Shown here: piece after piece, positions 24,109 to 31,978 of the stretch | How positions within the stretch are numbered: position 1 is the first letter of the stretch | Layout of the letters: each line of letters starts with the position of its first letter | Assembly (NCBI GenBank): GCA_900545215.1 | Contig: UQXW01000015.1 | Coordinates: 1-39,457 of the forward strand | Origin: an uncultured Bacteroidota bacterium | GTDB lineage: Bacteria > Bacteroidota > Bacteroidia > Bacteroidales > P3 | Reading direction: 5' to 3' | Length of the DNA: 39,457 nucleotides | The notes under the pieces: generated by a model | Database searches by the model: none | What the model saw: only the letters and a program-made list of their open reading frames with translations | What the model was told of the DNA's origin: nothing | Program-made: the position numbers and the translations under genes

Positions 24109-27100
24109 ATGAGTAAGAGGTACAGAGAGTACAAGCAACTTGATTTGACGGAAATCGGCAAACAGGTTCTTGAAGAGTGGACGAAGAACGATACATTCAA
24201 GCAAACCTTGAAGGCAAGAGAAGGAGCAACGCCTTTTATCTTCTTTGAAGGTCCTCCTTCTGCCAACGGACAACCCGGCATTCACCACGTCATGGCAAGA
24301 ACGATAAAGGATATTTTCTGTCGTTACAAATCGCAGAAAGGCTTTTACGTTGCAAGAAAAGCAGGTTGGGATACGCACGGATTACCTGTTGAATTGGGTG
24401 TGGAGAAAAAGCTCGGCATAACAAAGGAAGACATAGGCAGTAAAATCTCGGTTGATGAATATAATGCAGAATGCCGTAGCGAGGTGATGAAGTTCAAGGA
24501 TATGTGGGATAAACTGACGACCCGGATGGGTTATTGGGTCGATTTGGATAATCCTTACATCACTTTCAAGAACGAATACATCGAAACTCTCTGGTACTTG
24601 CTCGGTCAGTTGCATAAGAAAGGTTATTTATATAAAGGTTATACCATTCAACCCTTTTCGCCTGCCGCAGGCACGGGATTGAGTTCCCATGAGTTGAACA
24701 TGCCAGGCTGTTACAGAGATGTGAAAGACACCACGGCTGTGGCTCAATTTCTGATGAAAGAACAGAAAGAACTCAAAGACAAATTCGGAATAAAGGAACA
24801 AGAGAATATTTACTTTCTTGCATGGACGACAACCCCTTGGACGTTGCCTTCGAACACGGCTTTGGCTGTCGGTCCCGGCATAGATTATGTTTTTGTCAAG
24901 ACTTTCAATCCGTACTCCGGCGATGCGGAAGTCGTGGTCATGGCAAAGGCTTTACTGCATTCGCTTTGTCCTGAAAAGAATGCGGAATTACCGTTCGAGG
25001 ATTACAAAAAAGGTGATAAGAATATACCGTTCAAAGTTCTGGCAGAGTGCAAAGGCAAAGATTTGATAGGCTTTACCTACGAGCAATTACTGGACTTCAT
25101 CACCCCTATTGGCAAAGCCTTTGAGGTTATAGGGGGTGATTATGTTACTACGGAAGACGGTACCGGTATTGTGCATATCGCTCCGACTTTCGGTGCAGAT
25201 GACGACCGTGTGGCAAAGCAGGCAGGTATCGTTCCTTTGTTCGTCAAAGACAAGGACGGCAAATTGCAACCCATGGTGGACAGACAGGGGCGTTTCTTCA
25301 AGATTGAAGATTTGCAGAAGGAATTTGTCGAGAATAATGTCAACAAAGAAAAGTATGAAGAGTACGCCGGCAGATTCGTAAAGAACGCTTACGATGATAA
25401 ATTGACGGACAAAGATACCACATTGGATGTTGACTTGTGCGTTTTGCTGAAAAAGGAAAACAAAGCGTTCAAAATAGAGAAGCATGTCCACAACTATCCG
25501 CATTGTTGGCGTACGGACAAACCTATATTGTACTATCCGTTGGATAGTTGGTTCATCAGAACAACAGCAATTAAAGATAAGCTCATCGCACTCAACAAAA
25601 CAATAAATTGGAAGCCTGAAGCAACAGGCAGCGGACGCTTCGGCAACTGGTTGGAAAACCTTGTGGATTGGAACTTGAGCCGTTCCAGATATTGGGGAAC
25701 GCCGCTTCCTATTTGGAGAACGGAAGATGGCAAAGAGGAGATATGCATAAGTTCGGTTGAAATGCTTTCAAAAGAAATCGATAAGAGTGTTGCTGCAGGC
25801 TTTATGAGCGAAAACCCTTACAAGGATTACAAAAACTACGAGGCTTTCGACCTTCACAGACCGTATATCGATAATGTGATTTTGGTAAGTGCAAGCGGCA
25901 GAAAAATGTATAGGGAGTCCGATTTGATAGATGTGTGGTTCGACTCCGGTGCAATGCCGTATGCACAGGTTCATTACCCGTTTGAATGCGATGATGAGCA
26001 ATTAAAAAAATGTTTCCCTGCCGATTTCATTGCAGAAGGTGTCGATCAAACCCGTGGTTGGTTCTTTACGTTGCATGCAATCGCCGCTTTGTGTTTCGAT
26101 TCCGTCGCTTACAAGAACGTAGTCTCCAACGGCTTGGTATTGGATAAGAACGGTAACAAGATGTCCAAGCGATTGGGTAATGCGGTTGACCCGTTCGAGG
26201 TATTGGATACTTACGGGGCGGATGCGACACGTTGGTACATGATAACCAATACGCAGCCTTGGGAAAACTTGAAGTTCGATAAGGCGGGCATAGATGAGGT
26301 TCGTCGTAAGTTCTTCGGCACTCTCTACAATACTTACTCGTTCTTCGCTCTCTATGCGAACATCGACGGATTTGCTTACAAGGAAGCGGACATCGAAAAT
26401 GCCGAACGTCCGGAGATTGACCGCTGGATATTGTCGGAATTGAACACTTTGATAGAATTTTGCGACAAAAGCTATGGAGAGTATGAGCCTACGAGAGCCG
26501 GCAGAGCAATAGCCGATTTCGTAGATGCTTATTTGAGTAATTGGTATGTAAGATTGTGCAGAAGGAGATTTTGGAAAGGAGAATACACAAAGGATAAAAT
26601 ATCGGCTTATCAGACCCTTTACACCTGTTTGGAAACCCTTGCAAGGCTTGCAGCTCCTATTGCACCGTTCTTCTGTGAGAGATTGTTCTCGGATTTAAAC
26701 GAAGTAAGCGGACGACACAAAATCACGAGTGTTCATGCAAGCGATTTTCCGAAGAGCAATCCCGATTTCATAGACAAAGACTTGGAAGAGCGTATGCAGA
26801 TGGCACAAAAAATCTGCTCACTCGTGCTTTCGTTGAGGAAAAGAAACAATTTGAAAGTGCGTCAACCGCTTTCCAAAATAATGATACCTGCAAAGAATGC
26901 ACATCAACAGGCACAAATCGAGGCAGTCAGGGATTTGATTCTTTCGGAAGTGAACATCAAAAGCATAGACTTCCTAAGCAAAGAAAACAATGTGCTTGTC
27001 AAGAGCATCAAAGCCAATTTCAAGACTTTGGGACCTAAATTCGGAGCAAAGATGAAAGCCATCGCTTCCGGCATATCTGCATTTTCACAAGAAGATATTG

Positions 27101-27525
27101 CGAAGATAGAAAACGAAGGCAAATATGCTTTGACTATCGGGGAGGAACAAATAGAGATAACCCTTTCCGATGTCGAGATAATAACGCAAGATATTCCGGG
27201 TTGGGTCGTTGCAAATGAAGATGATTTGACCGTGGCATTGGATACGACCATTACGGATGCTTTACGCAAGGAAGGAATTTCACGGGAACTTGTCAACAGA
27301 ATTCAAAACATCAGAAAGGAACAAGGTTTTGATGTTACGGACAATATAATCGTCGAAATAGAGGAATGCGACTTGCTTTGCGAAGCCGCGAAGAGTTTTC
27401 ACGACTACATTGCAGGCGAGACCTTGACCAAGGAGTTGAAATTTTCGGAACAAGTGGACAATCCGTTGCAGACAATAGACGTAATAGAAGGAAAAGAGTT
27501 GGCAATCAGAATAACCAAAGCATAA
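24109..27525 (+). CDS. ileS: Isoleucyl-tRNA synthetase, IleRS2 type with swapped HIGH motif
   Basis: 1138 residues, the length of the eukaryote-like type 2 enzymes. The N-terminal nucleotide-binding motif reads PPSANGQPGIHHVMARTIKD: where class I enzymes have HxGH this one has GIHH (residues 57-60). GWDTHGLPVELGVEKKLG follows, then the CP1 editing domain with TTTPWTLPSNTALAV and GIVHIAPTFGADD. The second signature is KMSKR (residues 684-688) rather than KMSKS, again type 2. The C-terminal anticodon-binding region ends with the long type 2 extension. It charges tRNA-Ile and is the only IleRS gene seen here. Type 2 enzymes resist mupirocin; the GxHH form is linked to the highest resistance. Transcribed alone, with a strong terminator. 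Confidence 0.98.
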   Translation: MSKRYREYKQLDLTEIGKQVLEEWTKNDTFKQTLKAREGATPFIFFEGPPSANGQPGIHHVMARTIKDIFCRYKSQKGFYVARKAGWDTHGLPVELGVEKKLGITKEDIGSKISVDEYNAECRSEVMKFKDMWDKLTTRMGYWVDLDNPYITFKNEYIETLWYLLGQLHKKGYLYKGYTIQPFSPAAGTGLSSHELNMPGCYRDVKDTTAVAQFLMKEQKELKDKFGIKEQENIYFLAWTTTPWTLPSNTALAVGPGIDYVFVKTFNPYSGDAEVVVMAKALLHSLCPEKNAELPFEDYKKGDKNIPFKVLAECKGKDLIGFTYEQLLDFITPIGKAFEVIGGDYVTTEDGTGIVHIAPTFGADDDRVAKQAGIVPLFVKDKDGKLQPMVDRQGRFFKIEDLQKEFVENNVNKEKYEEYAGRFVKNAYDDKLTDKDTTLDVDLCVLLKKENKAFKIEKHVHNYPHCWRTDKPILYYPLDSWFIRTTAIKDKLIALNKTINWKPEATGSGRFGNWLENLVDWNLSRSRYWGTPLPIWRTEDGKEEICISSVEMLSKEIDKSVAAGFMSENPYKDYKNYEAFDLHRPYIDNVILVSASGRKMYRESDLIDVWFDSGAMPYAQVHYPFECDDEQLKKCFPADFIAEGVDQTRGWFFTLHAIAALCFDSVAYKNVVSNGLVLDKNGNKMSKRLGNAVDPFEVLDTYGADATRWYMITNTQPWENLKFDKAGIDEVRRKFFGTLYNTYSFFALYANIDGFAYKEADIENAERPEIDRWILSELNTLIEFCDKSYGEYEPTRAGRAIADFVDAYLSNWYVRLCRRRFWKGEYTKDKISAYQTLYTCLETLARLAAPIAPFFCERLFSDLNEVSGRHKITSVHASDFPKSNPDFIDKDLEERMQMAQKICSLVLSLRKRNNLKVRQPLSKIMIPAKNAHQQAQIEAVRDLILSEVNIKSIDFLSKENNVLVKSIKANFKTLGPKFGAKMKAIASGISAFSQEDIAKIENEGKYALTIGEEQIEITLSDVEIITQDIPGWVVANEDDLTVALDTTITDALRKEGISRELVNRIQNIRKEQGFDVTDNIIVEIEECDLLCEAAKSFHDYIAGETLTKELKFSEQVDNPLQTIDVIEGKELAIRITKA

Positions 27526-27549
27526 ACGGCGATATCTGTCTGCAATCAT

Positions 27550-27598
27550 AAAGCGGCGAGGTGCAGAAAAGGAATATTCCCTGCACTCCGCCGCTTTT
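27550..27598 (+). terminator. Intrinsic terminator of ileS
   Basis: The arms AAAGCGGCGAGGTGCAG (27550-27566) and CTGCACTCCGCCGCTTT (27581-27597) pair over 17 bp with two central mismatches and end in TTTT, 25 bases past the stop. Confidence 0.85.
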
Positions 27599-27644
27599 CC
27601 ATATTCCAACTTTGCATATTCCAACCGGCGTGTGGTTGTGAGCG

Positions 27645-27701
27645 AATCGGCGTAAGAAAAAATTTTTACGCCGATTCGTGAAATTCTTTCGGCGTTTCGG
27701 T
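27645..27701 (+). repeat. Dispersed 57-nt palindromic element, copy E
   Basis: The arms CGAATCGGCGTAA (27643-27655) and TTACGCCGATTCG (27666-27678) pair perfectly (left with middle module, as in copy D). The right module AAATTCTTTCGGCGTTT matches copies A and B. The frame reads NRRKKKFLRRFVKFFRRFG but has a stop two codons upstream and no start. It lies between two converging genes, downstream of the ileS terminator. Confidence 0.85.
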
Positions 27702-27813
27702 ATAACCGGAACACCGTTTTATTTGTGGTTTTGCAAACAGTTGATTTTTCAACGGGTGCAAAGAGATATTCTTTTGCCTTTTTGAGGGTGTGAAGAGGAA
27801 TCGGAATTACGTT

Positions 27814-28014
27814 CTATTGCAAGTCTCGTTTGTTGGGAATTACGCATGCCAAAACGAGGTAGAGTAATACTGCGGGTATAATACCCGTAAGGAATGCGAA
27901 TATGACGAATATAACCCGTATGATGGTGGAATCCGTATCGAAGTATTCGGCTGCACCGCCGCAAATTCCGCAAATCCTTTTGTTATATAATGATTTCGTA
28001 AGTCGTTTTTTCAT
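27814..28014 (-). CDS. PspC-domain small membrane protein
   Basis: 66 residues: MKKRLTKSLYNKRICGICGG, then AAEYFDTDSTIIRVIFVIFA and a membrane helix ending LYLVLACVIPNK. The KRICGICGGAAEYF and D-x-T-x-IR-V motifs define the PspC family (phage-shock/envelope-stress proteins). The single PspC core is the whole protein; many Bacteroidota PspC proteins are longer. No PspA or regulator lies nearby. It is the last gene of the minus-strand surface-sugar block, 67 bases after the FemAB-like gene. Confidence 0.93.
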   Translation of the reverse strand: MKKRLTKSLYNKRICGICGGAAEYFDTDSTIIRVIFVIFAFLTGIIPAVLLYLVLACVIPNKRDLQ

Positions 28015-28081
28015 TTCTGTATATTTTTTCTTTTTCCCTGCTCGTTCGATGAGGTGTATCGTCGTTCGTTGCCGGCTTTTG

Positions 28082-28999
28082 TCAATATATTCTTTTGTTT
28101 ACTATTCCGCCGAGGAGGGTTGCCAAACGCAAAGGGAGCAATCGCCACAGTTTGCGGAGGTAAGTCTTTTGTCTTATGTTCCTGTATGGTTGCGAGTAGC
28201 TCCAAAAGAGGTCTCTTTCCTCGGGACGGTAATGACTTTTGTAGAGATGAACGCTGCTGTGTCTCGTACTGCGACCGAGGTAATAGGCAGAGGCGTGTTG
28301 TTTCTGTGCATGGCACATCATGGCATAGTGTAGGGCGTAACTCGTATAGAGATGGTTGTAACAGATGTCGGTTGCGAAGAGAATGTTTTCGTATGAGGTT
28401 TCGTCTCTTCGACCGAGTGTTGCCGCCCCTATGGGTATCGAATCTTTGTAAGCAACGAATATTTTGTCGCCTTGTTTGCAGCCTTTGGCAATCTGCCGTT
28501 TGCTTGCACAGGGACTGCCAAGTTCATACATTCGTCGGGAATATACTTTATAAAAATCGTCAATCAGCCGTTTGTCGGAACTTTTGACCTTTATGCCGGA
28601 GGAAATTGCTTTGCGGATTTTGCGTCCTGTGTCGGAGCTGAGCAATGTAATGGGGTCGTCATCGGTCAACCTGATGAAGAAGTTGAGCTTTTCGGCATAT
28701 ACATTGCTGCTCCATGCACGTGTGTCTCTTATTTGCCAACGTATGTTCTTTGTGCAGAAGAGGTTTCCATCGGAAGATTCGACGAAAGTGAACGGCGGTG
28801 TTTGGTCGAAGCCGCTCATGTCGGTCTGGACGTATGCTTCGGAACAGTATGGCAGAGCTATCCACCAACCCGAACACTTGCACATCAAGAGCAGAACGCT
28901 TCTGCCGTCTGCATAATTCAACGGTATTTTACGAACATGCAGCGAGAATCGTTTTTCAAAACTCTTGATGAAGTCGTCTGCCCGAAGTAGTTCTATCAT
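28082..28999 (-). CDS. FemAB-like / GNAT-fold acyltransferase
   Basis: 305 residues. The middle and C-terminal part carries the FemAB-related GNAT pattern: GRKIRKAISSGIKVKSSDKR, DDFYKVYSRRMYELGSP, VAYKDSIPIGAATLGRRDET, YNHLYTSYALHYAMMCHAQK, and YYLGRSTRHSSVHLYKSHYR. Such proteins transfer aminoacyl or acyl groups to peptidoglycan or exported glycan precursors. The best parallels are FemAB-related proteins in polysaccharide clusters. The two-base gap to the WlbA-like gene places it in the same operon, so its acceptor may be the amino-sugar made there (inference). No membrane segment. Confidence 0.8.
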   Translation of the reverse strand: MIELLRADDFIKSFEKRFSLHVRKIPLNYADGRSVLLLMCKCSGWWIALPYCSEAYVQTDMSGFDQTPPFTFVESSDGNLFCTKNIRWQIRDTRAWSSNVYAEKLNFFIRLTDDDPITLLSSDTGRKIRKAISSGIKVKSSDKRLIDDFYKVYSRRMYELGSPCASKRQIAKGCKQGDKIFVAYKDSIPIGAATLGRRDETSYENILFATDICYNHLYTSYALHYAMMCHAQKQHASAYYLGRSTRHSSVHLYKSHYRPEERDLFWSYSQPYRNIRQKTYLRKLWRLLPLRLATLLGGIVNKRIY

Positions 29000-29001
29000 C
29001 T

Positions 29002-29967
29002 TTACTTATAGAAAGGGTGTTTTTCCAAAGGTAATGCGGCAAGAGGGTGATAATCGCCTTTCAAGCCTATGGGTTTGGAGTTTCTTATGTTGTGAACGAT
29101 TTCTATGCATTGTCTTGCGTCGTCCAAGCCGAAACCATGTCCGGCAAAGATGTTTTTGTAACTTTCCGTGTGCAATTCGGTGAAACCATCGGAGAATTCG
29201 ATTTCCTTTCCGTCCATTTCCATTTTTCGGTAAGTGCGTTTACCTGCCTCGACTGCCTCTTTCGGAAGTGTGTTCGAGTTTATGGAAAGGAAGTATCTTA
29301 CTCTCGCTTTGTCGAAAACAAGCAAGCCGGCAGCTCTGTCGTGTTCGTAAACATGGACAATGTTTTCTCTTACTTTGCCGAAAATCCACGACAGCATGTC
29401 ATAGAAATGCACTCCGATGTTTGTTGCCACGCCTCCGGATTTCGCTACATCGCCTTTCCACGATGTGTAGTACCACAAACCGCGTGAGGTTATGTAAGTG
29501 AGGTCAACGTCATAGATTTTATCCTTTGGACCGTTGTCAACCATTTCTTTCCATTTGATGATGGCAGGGTGAAGACGTAGTTGCAAGATATTGTAAACTT
29601 TTTTACCGGTTTCTTCTTCCATTCTTGCCAAAGCGTCTATGTTCCACGGATTAAGCACCAAGGGTTTTTCACAAATGACATCCGCTCCTGCACGCAAGCC
29701 GAATCTTATATGGGAATCGTGAAGGTAATTCGGCGTACACACACTTACGAAGTCCAAACGGTCTTCGGTATGTTTGATTTTCTCGACGAAGCGATCGAAA
29801 CGCTCATATTCGGTATAGAAAGAGCATTGTGGAAAATAGCTGTCCATTATTCCTACGGAGTCGCTTTTGTCCAATGCCACGACAAGGCGGTTGCCTGTGT
29901 CTTTTATTGCTTTAAGGTGACGTGGAGCAATATAGCCCGCTACGCCTATTATTCCGAAATTTTTCAT
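29002..29967 (-). CDS. wlbA: WlbA/WbpB-like UDP-GlcNAcA 3-dehydrogenase (Gfo/Idh/MocA family)
   Basis: 321 residues. The N-terminal Rossmann fold has MKNFGIIGVAGYIAPRHLKA, VCTPNYLHDSHI and the CEKPLVL motif with the catalytic-type Lys. The C-terminal domain has GGVATNIGVHFYDMLSWIFG. The GVAGYIAPRHLKAI start is characteristic of WlbA/WbpB, which oxidises UDP-N-acetylglucosaminuronic acid at C3. The matching acetyltransferase WlbB lies three bases upstream. The aminotransferase (WlbC/WbpE) and 6-dehydrogenase (WbpA) needed for the full UDP-diacetamido-uronic acid pathway are not in the window. Confidence 0.9.
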   Translation of the reverse strand: MKNFGIIGVAGYIAPRHLKAIKDTGNRLVVALDKSDSVGIMDSYFPQCSFYTEYERFDRFVEKIKHTEDRLDFVSVCTPNYLHDSHIRFGLRAGADVICEKPLVLNPWNIDALARMEEETGKKVYNILQLRLHPAIIKWKEMVDNGPKDKIYDVDLTYITSRGLWYYTSWKGDVAKSGGVATNIGVHFYDMLSWIFGKVRENIVHVYEHDRAAGLLVFDKARVRYFLSINSNTLPKEAVEAGKRTYRKMEMDGKEIEFSDGFTELHTESYKNIFAGHGFGLDDARQCIEIVHNIRNSKPIGLKGDYHPLAALPLEKHPFYK

Positions 29968-29970
29968 CTG

Positions 29971-30549
29971 CTATTTTATTCTTCTGACTGTGTTGTTCTT
30001 CAATTCGTATTCCTGTTTCGTTTCGGGGCATAGAGCTTTACCGTTTTCGTCAAAGGCAAGCCTGTGTCCGTATTCGGAAACCCAACCTATTTGTTTGGCA
30101 GGATTGCCGACAACAAGGGCATAGTCGGGTATGTTTTTGGTAACGACGCTGCCTGCTCCGATGAGAGCATATTTTCCTATGTCATGACCGCACACCACTG
30201 TGGCATTTGCTCCAATCGAGGCTCCTTGTCCTATGATTGTTTCTTTGTATTCGTTTTTGCGTGAGACGGCAGAACGGGGATTGATTACGTTCGTGAAAAC
30301 GCAACTCGGTCCGAGAAAAACATCATCGCCGCATTTGACACCCGTATATACCGAAACATTGTTTTGAACTTTGCAGTTATCGCCTAAAACCACTTGCGGC
30401 GAGATGACGACGTTCTGTCCGATGTTACACTTCCTGCCTATTTCGCTACCACTCATTATATGTGAAAAATGCCATATCTTTGTTCCTTCTCCTATTTTGC
30501 AATCGGAATCGATGATTGCGGAAGGGTGTGAAAAAAAATCCGTATTCAT
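29971..30549 (-). CDS. wlbB: WlbB/WbpD-like UDP-amino-sugar N-acetyltransferase
   Basis: 192 residues with left-handed beta-helix hexapeptide repeats (AIIDSDCKIGEGTKIWHFSH, IGRKCNIGQNVVISPQVVLG, VKCGDDVFLGPSCVFTNVIN) and the acetyl-CoA end ALIGAGSVVTKNIPDYALVV, GNPAKQIGWV. WlbB/WbpD acetylates the 3-amino group of UDP-2-acetamido-3-amino-glucuronic acid. It lies directly upstream of the WlbA-like gene and heads the unit wlbB-wlbA-FemAB-like, possibly with pspC, under a full consensus promoter. The product sugar probably goes into a surface glycan. Confidence 0.92.
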   Translation of the reverse strand: MNTDFFSHPSAIIDSDCKIGEGTKIWHFSHIMSGSEIGRKCNIGQNVVISPQVVLGDNCKVQNNVSVYTGVKCGDDVFLGPSCVFTNVINPRSAVSRKNEYKETIIGQGASIGANATVVCGHDIGKYALIGAGSVVTKNIPDYALVVGNPAKQIGWVSEYGHRLAFDENGKALCPETKQEYELKNNTVRRIK

Positions 30550-30575
30550 TTGAACATATCGTAAAAATCAATTTG

Positions 30576-30608
30576 CAAAGGTACAATAATTTGTACGACA
30601 ATGCCAAA
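30576..30608 (-). promoter_or_regulatory. Consensus promoter for wlbB-wlbA
   Basis: On the minus strand TTTG (30605-30608), a 21-base spacer and TACCTTTG (30576-30583), 26 bases upstream of ATG 30549. Confidence 0.87.
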
Positions 30609-30628
30609 CGAAATGCCGTTCGGAGGAC

Positions 30629-31105
30629 TTATTTCTGTTTGAAGACGAAAATCTTGTTAAGCAAAAAAGAAAGAACGGCATTGGGAAGCAAGGTTATTGC
30701 CTGTCCGATGGCATCGCCGATTTTATGTTGGTTCAATGGCATACCATTCAAGAATTGGAGAAAATCCCAAGAGAGAACGGTTTCATACAGATTGGATTTA
30801 TCCAAAAGGTAAAGCTCCAAAAGGTTAAACAGATAGACGATGCCGTAAACGAGAAAGAAGTGAAGAAGAAGTTTATTGCTTTTTGTCTCGAATACTATGT
30901 AGCCTGTGGTCTTGTAATTGAACAGTATTCCCAAAAAATTGGCACAAAACAGAGCTATGGAGTAGTGTAGTCCGAACCATATAAAGAGAAGAAACATTCC
31001 GTAGCCGAACGCTGTATTGATAACGCCGACAAAGAGAAAGCGGATAAACTTGTTTTCTATTCTTTGAAGAAGTGCAACAGGTGCTTTGATGAGTCGTTTT
31101 ACCAT
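30629..31105 (-). CDS. GtrA family membrane protein
   Basis: 158 residues from ATG 31105 (MVKRLIKAPVALLQRIENKF). A TTG at 31129 falls in the promoter box. Four hydrophobic helices are seen, and the GtrA/DPMS pattern FIRFLFVGVINTAFGYGMFL, FCANFLGILFNYKTTGYIVF and the closing AVLSFLLNKIFVFKQ. GtrA proteins are thought to flip undecaprenyl- or dolichyl-linked sugars, or to help glycan glucosylation. The neighbouring WlbA/B genes support a surface-glycan role. It has its own promoter and is divergent from surE. Confidence 0.9.
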   Translation of the reverse strand: MVKRLIKAPVALLQRIENKFIRFLFVGVINTAFGYGMFLLFIWFGLHYSIALFCANFLGILFNYKTTGYIVFETKSNKLLLHFFLVYGIVYLFNLLELYLLDKSNLYETVLSWDFLQFLNGMPLNQHKIGDAIGQAITLLPNAVLSFLLNKIFVFKQK

Positions 31106-31126
31106 TTCGGCATTCGTTAGGGTTCG

Positions 31127-31134
31127 CAAAAGTA
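31127..31134 (-). promoter_or_regulatory. -7 box for gtrA-like gene
   Basis: TACTTTTG on the minus strand, 21 bases upstream of ATG 31105. Its upstream region overlaps that of the divergent surE promoter. Confidence 0.68.
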
Positions 31135-31166
31135 CGAAAAAATTCTTCTACGTCATGATTTTTCTC

Positions 31167-31174
31167 TACCTTTG
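31167..31174 (+). promoter_or_regulatory. -7 box for surE operon
   Basis: TACCTTTG, 21 bases before ATG 31196. The two divergent -7 boxes are 32 bases apart, so their -33 regions must overlap and the two promoters may compete. Confidence 0.72.
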
Positions 31175-31195
31175 CCATATATTATAATTGTATCA

Positions 31196-31978
31196 ATGGA
31201 AAGAGAAAAGAGACCGCTTATCTTCATAACCAATGACGACAGCTATTTTTCAAAAGGTATTTCCGTGTTGATTGAATTGATGAAAGAGTTGGGTGATGTG
31301 GTCGTCGTGGCTCCGAAAGAGGAGATGTCTGGCAAGTCTCATTCGATAACGGTCAATGAACCGATAAGAGTGAAATTGATGGAGCAGTTCGACTCATATA
31401 CGGGCTACATTTTGAAAGGTACTCCGGTGGATTGCGTGAAGATGGCTTTCAACAGAGTTTTGAAAGGACGACTTCCGAATCTTGTTGTATCGGGAATAAA
31501 TCATGGAAGCAATGCTTCAGTCAATACAATTTACTCCGGAACCATGGCAGCGGTGTTCGAGGGTTGTGCGGAAGGGATTCCGAGTATTGGTTTTTCAATC
31601 GACAGTAGCGACAAGGAGGTTGATTTTTCATATTGCAAAGATTACGTAAGAAGTATCTGCGAGGACGTTTTGGAAAACGGCTTGGAAAGAGGTGTTTGTC
31701 TTAATGTCAATTTCCCTGTCGGGAAGATAAAGGGTTTGAAAGTTTGTCATCAGGCAAAGGCTTACTGGAATGAGGAACTCATAGAGCATAAGGACCCTGC
31801 CGGTAACCCATACTATTGGTTGAGCGGGGTTTATAATTGTTTGGATTCTTCACCGGATGCGGATTACAGAGCTTTGGAAAATTCGTATGGAAGCATTGTT
31901 CCCATGCAGGTGGACTTCACCGCTTATTCTGCCTTGGAGGAAATGAAAAAAAGGTTTGAGAATGTTGAAGAAAGATAA
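31196..31978 (+). CDS. surE: 5'/3'-nucleotidase SurE
   Basis: 260 residues from ATG 31196 (MEREKRPLIFITNDDSYFS); a TTG at 31172 lies in the promoter. The metal site is NDDS with upstream/downstream partners in SGKSHS and VVSGINHGSN, and YSGTMAAVFEG follows. SurE is a metal-dependent phosphatase acting on nucleoside monophosphates in stress or stationary phase. It often sits with envelope genes in Bacteroidota, here followed by a small membrane protein and lpxB. The last 17 bases overlap the next gene. Confidence 0.97.
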   Translation: MEREKRPLIFITNDDSYFSKGISVLIELMKELGDVVVVAPKEEMSGKSHSITVNEPIRVKLMEQFDSYTGYILKGTPVDCVKMAFNRVLKGRLPNLVVSGINHGSNASVNTIYSGTMAAVFEGCAEGIPSIGFSIDSSDKEVDFSYCKDYVRSICEDVLENGLERGVCLNVNFPVGKIKGLKVCHQAKAYWNEELIEHKDPAGNPYYWLSGVYNCLDSSPDADYRALENSYGSIVPMQVDFTAYSALEEMKKRFENVEER

